Positions 18,647 to 25,848 of a stretch of 64,000 nucleotides of DNA are shown here, piece after piece. The DNA is taken from positions 620,001 through 684,000 of the forward strand of contig NZ_CP059163.1 of assembly GCF_013466785.1 (NCBI RefSeq), written 5' to 3'. Below the pieces are notes generated by a model. It did not search any database. It saw only the letters and a program-made list of their open reading frames with translations, and was not told where the DNA came from. The DNA is from Nocardioides marinisabuli. Its GTDB lineage: Bacteria > Actinomycetota > Actinomycetes > Propionibacteriales > Nocardioidaceae. The position numbers and the translations under genes were made by a program. Positions within the stretch are counted from its first letter, which is position 1, and the number at the start of each line of letters is the position of its first letter.

Positions 18647-19675
18647 TCAGCCGTCGCCCAGGGCGCGGGAGCGCTGCTGCTGCCCCAGCTCGCCGTAGGG
18701 GTAGTCGGTGGCGTGCAGGTCGCTGGCCTCGTCGAGGGCGGCGGTGGCCTCCGGGTCGAGGACCACGTCGATCGAGGCCAGGTTGGCGCGCAGCTGCTCG
18801 GTGGTGCGGGCCCCGAGGATCGTCGAGCTGACGCCGGGGCGCTCGCGCAGCCAGGCCAGGGCCACCTGCGAGGGCGAGGCCCCCGCCTGGTCGGCCACGC
18901 GGCGTACGGCCTCGATGATGCGCCAGGTGCGCTCGGTGCCCCGTCGCTCCCAGGCCTCCATGCCGCGCCCCGGGTCCTCGCCCAGGCGGGTCGCACCGGT
19001 GGGCCGCTCGTCGCGGGTGTACTTGCCGCTCAGCCAGCCGCCCGCGAGCGGGCCCCAGGGCAGCATCCCCATCCCGGCGTCGAGGACCGCGGGCACGATC
19101 TCCCACTCGACCTCGCGCGCGACCAGGTTGTACTGCGGCTGCAGGGTCACCGGCGGGGCCAGGCCGAGGGCCCGGGCGGTGTGCACGGCCTTGGTCAGCT
19201 GCCAGCCGGTGAAGTTGGAGAGCCCGTAGTGGTGGATGCGCCCCGAGCGCACGAAGCCGTCGAGGGTGCGCAGCGTCTCCTCGAGCGGGGTCACCGGGTC
19301 CCAGGCGTGCACCTGGTAGAGGTCGACGGACTCGACCCCGAGCCGGCCCAGGGAGGCGTCGAGGGCCCGGGTCAGGTGGCGCGTCGAGGAGCCGCCGCCC
19401 TGCGTGTCGTCGGCCATCGGGAAGCGGGCCTTGGTGGCGAGCACGACCCGGTCGGTCACCTCGCGCGGACGGTCGGCGAGCCAGCGGCCGATGATCTCCT
19501 CCGAGACGCCGTGGGTGTAGACGTCGGCGGTGTCGACGAGGGTGCCGCCGGCCTCGACGAAGACGTCGAGCTGCTCGTGGGAGCCGGCCTCGTCGGTCTC
19601 GGCTCCGAAGGTCATGGTGCCGAGGCAGAGGCGGGAGACGGCGCAGCCGCTGTGTCCGAGGGTCGTGTAGCGCAT
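18647..19675 (-). CDS. Aldo/keto reductase
   Basis: A 342-residue TIM-barrel NADPH-dependent reductase. The family tetrad is present: Asp in GTLVDTADVYTHGVSEE, Tyr of DVYTHG, Lys in RVVLATKARF and His in DLYQVHAWDP. Cofactor-binding elements also occur (GLSNFTGWQL, LQPQYNLVAREVE, and STILGARTTEQL near the C-terminus). It would reduce aldehydes or ketones; the substrate cannot be told from sequence. The ATG at 19675 begins at the typical MRYTTLGHSG. It is on the same strand as the response regulator upstream (gap 23 bp), which may be incidental. Confidence 0.92.
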   Translation of the reverse strand: MRYTTLGHSGCAVSRLCLGTMTFGAETDEAGSHEQLDVFVEAGGTLVDTADVYTHGVSEEIIGRWLADRPREVTDRVVLATKARFPMADDTQGGGSSTRHLTRALDASLGRLGVESVDLYQVHAWDPVTPLEETLRTLDGFVRSGRIHHYGLSNFTGWQLTKAVHTARALGLAPPVTLQPQYNLVAREVEWEIVPAVLDAGMGMLPWGPLAGGWLSGKYTRDERPTGATRLGEDPGRGMEAWERRGTERTWRIIEAVRRVADQAGASPSQVALAWLRERPGVSSTILGARTTEQLRANLASIDVVLDPEATAALDEASDLHATDYPYGELGQQQRSRALGDG

Positions 19676-19698
19676 GGGGCCGATCCTCCCCCACCCCG

Positions 19699-20358
19699 TC
19701 ACAGCAGTCGACGGTCGGTGGCCCACCGGGTGAGCTCGTGGCGCGAGGAGAGCTGGAGCTTGCGCAGCACGCTCGACATGTGGGTCTCCACGGTCTTGAC
19801 CGAGATGAACAGCTCGCCGGCGACCTCGCGGTAGGCGTAGCCGCGCGCGATCAGGCGCATCACCTCCCGCTCCCGCTCGGTGAGCCGGTCGAGGTCCTCG
19901 TCGACCTCGGCGACCGCGAAGGTGCCCGCGAAGGCGTCGAGCACGAACCCCGCCAGCCGGGGCGAGAAGACCGCGTCCCCGTCGGCCACGCGGCGTACGG
20001 CGTCGACGAGCTCGGCGCCGGTGATGGTCTTGGTGACGTAGCCGCGGGCCCCGCCGCGGATGGTGCCGATGACGTCCTCGGCGGCGTCGCTGACCGAGAG
20101 CGCGAGGTAGCGGGTGCTCCCGGTGCGGTCGCGGCGCATCACCTCGACCCCGCCGCCGCCGGGCAGGTGCACGTCGAGGAGCACCACGTTGGGGGTGTGC
20201 TCGGCGACCGCGCGCACCGCCTCCTCGACGTCGGCGGCGTCGGCGACGACCTCGACGACGCCCTCCCCCACCGCGCCGAGCTCGGCACGCACCCCGGTGC
20301 GGAACATGGCGTGGTCGTCGACCACGACGACGCGGATCGGCCGGCTGGGTGTGGTCAC
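19699..20358 (-). CDS. NarL/LuxR-type response regulator
   Basis: A 219-residue two-component response regulator. The N-terminal receiver domain starts IRVVVVDDHAMFRTGVRAEL, with phospho-acceptor Asp62 in VVLLDVHLPG and Lys in GYVTKTITG. The C-terminal LuxR-type helix-turn-helix is LTEREREVMRLIARGYAYRE...SVKTVETHMSSVLRKL. A GTG start at 20358 follows AGGAGG and overlaps the kinase stop by 4 bp (GTGA), so kinase and regulator form one coupled unit. With the PspC-domain kinase and the divergent PspC/LiaF-like gene it resembles LiaRS-type envelope-stress systems; the target genes are inferred to include 21738-23125. Confidence 0.93.
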   Translation of the reverse strand: MTTPSRPIRVVVVDDHAMFRTGVRAELGAVGEGVVEVVADAADVEEAVRAVAEHTPNVVLLDVHLPGGGGVEVMRRDRTGSTRYLALSVSDAAEDVIGTIRGGARGYVTKTITGAELVDAVRRVADGDAVFSPRLAGFVLDAFAGTFAVAEVDEDLDRLTEREREVMRLIARGYAYREVAGELFISVKTVETHMSSVLRKLQLSSRHELTRWATDRRLL

Positions 20359-21615
20359 TGGTCCTCCTGGGGTGGGCGGGGCAGGCGCAGGCGCACCTCG
20401 GTGCGGCGCCGAGGGCGGTGCGCACCTCGGCGGTGCCGCCGTGGCGCTGCAGGCGGTCGAGGATGCTGCGGCGCACGCCGTAGCGGTCGGCGGGCACCGC
20501 CTCGAGGTCGAAGCCGCGGCCGCGGTCGCGCACGAAGACCTCCACGGCCCGCTCGTCGATCTCGGCGTAGACGTCGACGCGGGGCACCCCGGCGTGCCGG
20601 GCCGCGTTGACCAGGGCCTCGCGGCGGCGGCGACCACGGGGCGCAGGGTCTCGTCGAGGGGCGCGTCGCCGACCGCGACCACGTCGACGGCGACACCGTG
20701 GGTGTCCTCGACCGCGGCCGCGGCGGCGCGCAGGGCGCTGGCGACGTGCTGTCGTCGACGGCCTCCTCGCTGTAGAGCCAGGCGCGCAGGTCGCGCTCCT
20801 GGGCCCGGGCCAGCCGCGCGACCGTCGCCCCGTCGTCGGCCGAGCGCTGGATCAGCGCGAGCGTCTGGAGCACCGAGTCGTGCAGGTGGGCGGCGACGTC
20901 GGCGCGCTCCTGGCTGCGCACCCGCTCCTCGCGCTCGGCGGTCAGGTCGGAGGCCAGCCGGTAGACCCACGGCCCCACGACCACCGCGATGCCCGCGACG
21001 CCGATCAGGGTGGCCAGCACCAGGTCGCGGGCCGCGGCCGCCCCGCCGCCGCGCAGCAGGACCAGCCGAGCGCGGCGACCACCAGCAGAAGGCCCGCTCC
21101 CACGCGGGCGTACGACGCCCACCCGCCGGAGCCGAAGACGACGCGCACCGGGTCGATGCGCCCGGTGCTGTCGAGCCACCGCTCGCGCTGGGCCTCGTCG
21201 GCCTGGCGCCACAGCAGCGCGACCCCGGCGAGACCGAAGGCGACGGGCCAGAAGACCACGCCCTGACCGAGCACCGCCTCGGCCGCCAGCAGCAGCCCCA
21301 GCGCGATCGCCCCGAGCGCCACCACCTGGCCCACGTCGCCCAGCCTGCGGGTGCGCCGTGGGCGGCGGCCGCCGCGGGTGGCCCCTCGAGCCCCGGCGCG
21401 CTGTGCTCGAAGGCCGCGTCGGTCGGCAGCACCAGCCACAGGCCGGCGTACAGCACGATGCCCAGCCCGCCGGCCGCCGCGGTGAGCACGAACCCGAGGC
21501 GGACCCACAGCGGCGGCAGCCCCAGGTGGCGCGCCAGGCCCGCCGCGACGCCGCCGAGCACGAGGTCGTGGGTGTCGCGGTAGGCCCGGCGGGGCTGGAG
21601 CTCGGCACTGGTCAT
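20355..21615 (-). pseudogene. PspC-domain sensor histidine kinase, broken by about five single-base frameshifts
   Basis: Starting at the ATG at 21615 (GGAG at spacing 5), the pieces spread over three frames make one kinase. MTSAELQPRRAYRDTHDLVL and a PspC domain (VRLGFVLTAAAGGLG) come first, then membrane spans (VALGAIALGLLLAAEAVLG, VLATLIGVAGIAVVVGPWVY), the phospho-acceptor helix with His in ADVAAHLHDSVLQTLALIQR, the N-box REALVNAARHAG, the G-box DRGRGFDLEAVPADRYGV, and the end EVRLRLPRPPQEDQ. Frame changes occur near 21350, 21060, 20750, 20627 and 20405, mostly in GC-rich runs. Each segment keeps conserved motifs and normal codon bias, so sequence errors are more likely than true decay. 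The stop overlaps the response-regulator start. Confidence 0.8.
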
Positions 21616-21737
21616 CAGGGCTCCATCGTCGCACCGCGCCCCGGCCGGGACCATGAGGGACGACCCCGGGATCCTGACCCCGAGGACCAGGGTGTTCCCC
21701 GATGGTGCCGCGGGCCGCGGCGGCGCAGGCTGGAGCC

Positions 21738-22862
21738 ATGACCACGACACCACCCGAGGCACCCGGGACACCCGGGGCACCCGAGGGCGCCGACGCCGGT
21801 CCCGACGACCAGGGCCCGCGCGTCAGCGCCGCCCAGGTCCGCGACCTCTCCAGCCTGCGCCGCTCCTCGACCGACCGCCACGTCGCCGGCGTCGCCGGCG
21901 GCCTGGGCCGCCACCTCGACGTCGACCCGGTGGTCCTGCGGGTCGCCTTCGTGGTGCTCGCCTTCTTCGGCGGCGCCGGCCTGCTGCTCTACGTCGCGGG
22001 CTGGTTGTTCGTGCCGCGCGACGACACCGGGGAGGCCACGATCTCCCTCGACGCCCGGAGCCGCACGGTCGTCCTGGTGCTCGTCGGCGCCGTGGCCGGG
22101 CTCGCCCTGCTCGGCGACGTGGTGGTCGGCTCGGGCGGCGACTGGTGGTTCCCGTGGCCGCTGGTGCTGGTCGCCCTGCTGGTGGCCTGGCTGCTGTCGC
22201 GCCGCGACGAGCGCCGCGACCGGACCGCGGAGGTGGCGCCGGCCGAGGGGCCCCGCTCCCCGCGGCGCCGAGGCCCGCGGCTCTTCCTCTTCACCCTGGC
22301 CCTGGTCGCCCTGGCGGTCGGCGTGCTCGGCACCGCCGACCTCGCCGGCGCCCCCGTGGCGGCGGCGGCCTACCCGGCGCTCGCGCTGGCGATCGTGGGT
22401 GCCGTGCTCGTCGTGGGCTCGTTCTTCGGCCGGGCCGGCGGGCTGATCCTCGCGGGGCTGCTGCTGGTGCCCGTGCTGGGCATCGCCGCGGCCGCTGACC
22501 ACTACGAGGGCGACGACCTCCTGCGCACCCCGACCTCGGCCGACGCGCTGGCCGAGGGCTACCGCATCGACGCCGGCGAGATGGTCGTCGACCTGACCTC
22601 GATCGGCGACCTCGACCGGCTCGACGGACGCACCCTGACCCTGACGGCCGACCTCGGACGGATCGAGGTGCTGGTGCCGGAGGGCCTCGAGGTGGTCGCC
22701 GCCGGCACCGCCTCGGCCGGCCACATCGCCCTCTTCGGCGACGAGACCGGCGGCCTCGACGTCTCCCTGCGCCGCACCAGCCCCGACCGTCCGGTCGGTG
22801 CCCCCACCCTGACCATCGAGGCCGAGGTCGGCCTCGGCGAGATCGAGATGAGGACCCCGTGA
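21738..22862 (+). CDS. PspC-domain membrane protein with LiaF-like C-terminal domain
   Basis: The 374-residue protein has an N-terminal PspC domain (about 50-108: RHVAGVAGGLGRHLDVDPVV...LLLYVAGWLFVPRD), several membrane spans in the middle (about 112-240) and a C-terminal beta-rich domain of about 110 residues (GEMVVDLTSIGDLDRLDGRT...LGRIEVLVPEGLEV) similar to LiaF/DUF2154 toast-rack domains. The ATG at 21738 is chosen because the PspC-type N-terminus begins there. It is divergent from the PspC-domain kinase across about 120 bp and overlaps the next gene by 4 bp, suggesting an envelope-stress module in which this protein is effector or inhibitor of the kinase. Confidence 0.85.
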   Translation: MTTTPPEAPGTPGAPEGADAGPDDQGPRVSAAQVRDLSSLRRSSTDRHVAGVAGGLGRHLDVDPVVLRVAFVVLAFFGGAGLLLYVAGWLFVPRDDTGEATISLDARSRTVVLVLVGAVAGLALLGDVVVGSGGDWWFPWPLVLVALLVAWLLSRRDERRDRTAEVAPAEGPRSPRRRGPRLFLFTLALVALAVGVLGTADLAGAPVAAAAYPALALAIVGAVLVVGSFFGRAGGLILAGLLLVPVLGIAAAADHYEGDDLLRTPTSADALAEGYRIDAGEMVVDLTSIGDLDRLDGRTLTLTADLGRIEVLVPEGLEVVAAGTASAGHIALFGDETGGLDVSLRRTSPDRPVGAPTLTIEAEVGLGEIEMRTP

Positions 22863-23125
22863 ACGAGCACGCCGTCGACCCGACGGACCAGCCGGACCAG
22901 ACCGAGCAGGCCGACCAGGACTGGTGGGCCCGGGGGCGTCACCCCGTCAACGTGGGCCAGCTGGTGATGGGCCTGGCCTTCCTCGGCCTGGTGACCATCT
23001 GGGCGGTGCTGGCCGCCGACGCCCTCGACGGCGACGCGCTGCGCTGGCTGCTGCCGGTGCCGTGGCTGGTCGCCGGCGCGGCCGGCCTGCTGGCCACCAC
23101 GGTCGGCGCCGCCCGCCGCCGCTAG
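22859..23125 (+). CDS. Small two-span membrane protein coupled to the PspC/LiaF-like gene
   Basis: An 88-residue protein with an acidic, Gln/Asp-rich N-terminus (DPTDQPDQTEQADQDWWARG) and two membrane spans at about 33-50 and 61-82, ending in RRR. GTG at 22859 overlaps the stop of the upstream gene (GTGA), so it is translated with it and probably works in the same membrane complex. Its stop TAG lies in CTAG at 23122-23125, which is also the stop of the convergent GDPD gene. No characterised family is recognised. Confidence 0.75.
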   Translation: MNEHAVDPTDQPDQTEQADQDWWARGRHPVNVGQLVMGLAFLGLVTIWAVLAADALDGDALRWLLPVPWLVAGAAGLLATTVGAARRR

Positions 23126-24183
23126 CTCGCGGTGCGCACCCGCGGGCCGACGGAGTGGGCGTCGCGGGCGGCCACGACGACGTCGGGGTGGTCGGTGATC
23201 AGTCCGTCGACGCCCAGGTCGAGCAGCAGGGTGGCGTAGCCGGCCAGGTCGCCGTGGTCCGCCTGGTCGCGGAAGGGCGCCGGCAGGTACGCCGCCTCGG
23301 CGCGCAGGGTCCACACGTGCACGCCCAGCCACTCGCGGTGGGCGTCGCGCACCAGGTCGGAGGCGACCATCCGGCCGGCGACGTCGCGGGTGACCAGGCT
23401 GTGCCGGGCGCCGATCCCGTCGGCGTACCGCTCGATCTCGGCGAGACCCGCCGGGGAGGCCAGGTCGGCGAAGGTGCGGGGGTCGCCGAGGGCGGCCAGG
23501 TCGGCCGGGCGGCGGTCGAGCTCGCCGAGCAGCTGGACCAGCGGCACCCTCAGCAGCGGCGCGAGCTGCTGCAGCGCGGTGGGCTCGAAGGTCATCACCG
23601 TCACCCGCGAGCGGGCGTGGTCCAGGCCGTGGCGGCGCAGGTCGGCGACCAGCGGGTCGACGAGCGACAGCCCCTGCGCGGCGGACCAGGCCGGGTCCTT
23701 GAGCTCGACCATCACACCGATGCTGCGCCCCCGCGCCACCGACTCCTCGCCGACCATGGTCAGCACCTCGTCGAAGGTCGGCACCGGGTGCAGCCCGTCG
23801 TGGGCGGCCGAGCCCGGCCGCAGCTCGGCCAGGCGCTCGCGTGCGCGGAGGCGTCGTACCTGCTCGAGGGTCAGGTCGTCGGCGAACCAGCCGGTCGTCT
23901 CGACCCCGTTGACGAGCTTGGTGGTGCGCAGCCCGGCCAGCTCGGGGTGGTCGGCCACGTCGGTGGTGCGTGACAGCTCCTGCTCGTGCCGGGCCAGCAG
24001 CACGCCGTCCCGGGTGCTCACCAGGTCGAGCTCGATGTCGTCGGCCCCCAGCGCGATCGCCGCACGGTAGGCGGCCAGCGTGTGCTCGGGCAGGTAGCCG
24101 CTGGCGCCGCGGTGGGCGACGACGGCGGGGGTCACGGCGAGCGAGGACGTACGGCGGGTCGGACGCGGCATCTGCGTGGTCAC
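23122..24183 (-). CDS. Glycerophosphodiester phosphodiesterase
   Basis: A 353-residue GDPD TIM-barrel enzyme that hydrolyses glycerophosphodiesters to glycerol-3-phosphate and an alcohol. The catalytic segment VAHRGASGYLPEHTLAAYRA, the metal ligands in GADDIELDLVSTRDGVLLARH and the second glutamate in SIGVMVELKDPAW are all present. The C-terminus ends normally with GLITDHPDVVV. No signal peptide is evident, although the first 20 residues are basic, so the location is uncertain. Starts are possible at GTG 24183 or ATG 24171. Its stop codon shares the CTAG with the convergent small membrane gene. Confidence 0.92.
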   Translation of the reverse strand: MTTQMPRPTRRTSSLAVTPAVVAHRGASGYLPEHTLAAYRAAIALGADDIELDLVSTRDGVLLARHEQELSRTTDVADHPELAGLRTTKLVNGVETTGWFADDLTLEQVRRLRARERLAELRPGSAAHDGLHPVPTFDEVLTMVGEESVARGRSIGVMVELKDPAWSAAQGLSLVDPLVADLRRHGLDHARSRVTVMTFEPTALQQLAPLLRVPLVQLLGELDRRPADLAALGDPRTFADLASPAGLAEIERYADGIGARHSLVTRDVAGRMVASDLVRDAHREWLGVHVWTLRAEAAYLPAPFRDQADHGDLAGYATLLLDLGVDGLITDHPDVVVAARDAHSVGPRVRTAS

Positions 24184-24282
24184 ACCCCCACGGTGCGTGG
24201 GGCCTCGAACGACGCGGCGACGCCCAGGTGAACGGACGGTGAGCCCTGGGCGGCCGGATCAACGTCACACCCTCTCCCAGCC

Positions 24283-24355
24283 GGTGGTCGAGCAGCGAGC
24301 GCCCACCCCACCAGGTCTCGACGACGCTCCTCGCTGGCGCTCGTCACTCCTCGAC
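24283..24355. repeat. Dispersed intergenic repeat (fourth locus of the 9880-10202 family)
   Basis: GGTGGTCGAGCAGCGAGC at 24283-24300 faces GGTCTCGACGACGCTCCTCG...CTCCTCGACC at 24313-24355, so the two halves of the element are present in opposite orientation and can fold into a hairpin. It lies between the GDPD start and the DUF6328 gene. Confidence 0.7.
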
Positions 24356-24390
24356 CGACGCAGACGCTTGTCGTTGGGTAGGTTGCCGTC

Positions 24391-24873
24391 ATGGCGAGCT
24401 GGGAGCCACGGGGGTCGGGGCGCGAGGAGACGATCGACGAGCAGGCGGACCGCAAGTGGAACGACCTGCTGCAGGAGCTGCGCGTGATGCAGACCGGCAC
24501 CCAGCTGATCGCAGGGTTCCTGCTGACGCTGCCGTTCCAGAGCAAGTTCGACGAGCTCGACACCTACCAGCGCACCCTCTACCTGGTGATCGTGGTGGTC
24601 GCCCTGCTGACCACGGCCCTGGTGGTGACGCCGATCGCGGTGCACCGCCGGATCTCGGGTCGCCACGTCAAGCAGCGGCTGGTGCGGGTGGCCGAGCTGT
24701 TCGTGGCCGGCGTGCTCACCGGCATCGGGCTGCTGCTGGTCGGCATCAGCATCTTCGTCTTCGACGTGGTGCTGGGCCGCACGGCCGGCGTCGTCGCCGG
24801 GGTGCCGCTGCTGGCGGTGGTGCTGCTCCTGCTGGTCGGCGTACCCCAGCGGATGCTGCGCCACTCCTCCTGA
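24391..24873 (+). CDS. DUF6328 family four-span membrane protein
   Basis: The 160-residue protein has a charged N-terminal helix containing ADRKWNDLLQELRVMQTGTQ, then four spans: about 37-52, 62-82, 105-125 and 130-150. The WNDLLQELRVMQTG segment followed by LLTLPFQSKF is the hallmark of DUF6328, a widespread actinobacterial membrane family without a known function. It forms a single-gene unit: a repeat element lies upstream and a strong hairpin (24902-24970) follows. Confidence 0.88.
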   Translation: MASWEPRGSGREETIDEQADRKWNDLLQELRVMQTGTQLIAGFLLTLPFQSKFDELDTYQRTLYLVIVVVALLTTALVVTPIAVHRRISGRHVKQRLVRVAELFVAGVLTGIGLLLVGISIFVFDVVLGRTAGVVAGVPLLAVVLLLLVGVPQRMLRHSS

Positions 24874-24901
24874 GACGACGCCTCACTGCCACGCGAGAAG
24901 G

Positions 24902-24970
24902 GTCGTGGTCCGGGTCGTGTACCCACGGACGCGCCCAGGCGCGTCCAGGACCCACGACCCAGACCACGAC
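24902..24970. terminator. Nested hairpin between convergent genes
   Basis: The outer arms GTCGTGGTCCGGGTCGTG (24902-24919) and 24953-24970 pair over 18 bp with one wobble or mismatch. Inside is a second perfect 9-bp hairpin, GGACGCGCC-CA-GGCGCGTCC (24927-24946). It separates the DUF6328 gene from npdG, which converge here. Confidence 0.75.
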
Positions 24971-25023
24971 TCAGGCCACGACCCGGTGTCACGGTCGCGG
25001 CGGCTGCGCGACCAACGGCGAGG

Positions 25024-25695
25024 TCAGACGCCGGAGATGCGCACCCCGGCGTGGGTCTTGTACTTGCGGTTGATGGAGATCAGCACCGCGGTGAAGGGCT
25101 CGAGCTGGCGGGCGAGGCGCAGCTTGCCGGCGTCGATGCCGCGGCGCGAGGTGACGGCCTCGGCGAGGTCCATGGCGACCTCCTTGGCCTCGACGACGTC
25201 ACCGACGACCAGGACGTCCTCGTCGAGGTAGTCGTCCTCGCCCCACAGCAGCACCGCGGAGACGTTGTGGAAGGCACCGACCACGGTGGCCTCGGGCTGC
25301 AGGCGCTGGGCCTCCTCGGCGGCCGAGCCCTCGCCGCCGTCGATGACCCGGCCGTGCGCGCCGCGCTTGTCGAAGGCGAGCGGGTTGACGCAGGAGATGA
25401 CCGTCTTGCCCGCGAGCGGGAGCGACTCGACGAGCTCGGCGTGGCCGTCGTACGGCACGGCGAGCAGCACGACGTCGGCCTCGCCGATCGCGTCGGCGTT
25501 GGCGGCACCGGTGACCGAGCCGGCGCCCTCGACGCCCGCGAGCCGCTCGGTGACCTCGTCGGCGACCGGACCGGCCTTCTCCGCCGAGCGCGACCCCAGG
25601 ACCACGCTGTGGCCGGCCTTCGCGAACCGGTAGCCCAGCCCCTTGCCCTGCGGGCCGGTGCCGCCGATCACTGCGATGCGGTAGGTCGTCGTCAC
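25024..25695 (-). CDS. npdG: NADPH-dependent F420 reductase (F420H2:NADP oxidoreductase)
   Basis: This 223-residue Rossmann-fold enzyme moves hydride between coenzyme F420 and NADP. It shows the N-terminal nucleotide-binding loop RIAVIGGTGPQGKGLGYRF followed by VVLGSRSAEKA, which selects NADP, and later VISCVNPLAFDKRG, GAFHNVSAVLLW and the C-terminal GKLRLARQLEPFTAVLISIN, all typical of the family. The GTG at 25695 follows GAGGAGC. It fits the presence of fbiC (44607) and an F420-dependent LLM enzyme (27988) in the same window. It is divergent from the acyltransferase gene and ends at a strong hairpin. Confidence 0.93.
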   Translation of the reverse strand: MTTTYRIAVIGGTGPQGKGLGYRFAKAGHSVVLGSRSAEKAGPVADEVTERLAGVEGAGSVTGAANADAIGEADVVLLAVPYDGHAELVESLPLAGKTVISCVNPLAFDKRGAHGRVIDGGEGSAAEEAQRLQPEATVVGAFHNVSAVLLWGEDDYLDEDVLVVGDVVEAKEVAMDLAEAVTSRRGIDAGKLRLARQLEPFTAVLISINRKYKTHAGVRISGV

Positions 25696-25848
25696 GCTGG
25701 TGCTCCTCGGGGCTCGGCGAAGTTCTGGGCCGCGCCGGGCGGGTCCCGCCCGGGCGCCACGCGATCATGGCACCCTCGTGGCGCGTAACGATCGGCCCGG
25801 TCACCTGTTAAGACCATGAGGGCCGGAGCGACATGGGGAGGCACGAGG

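Noticed and set aside
25816..25848. ATG at 25816 as start of the acyltransferase
   Set aside because: No ribosome-binding site precedes it, whereas GTG 25849 has GGGAGG at spacing 7; the longer form remains possible.
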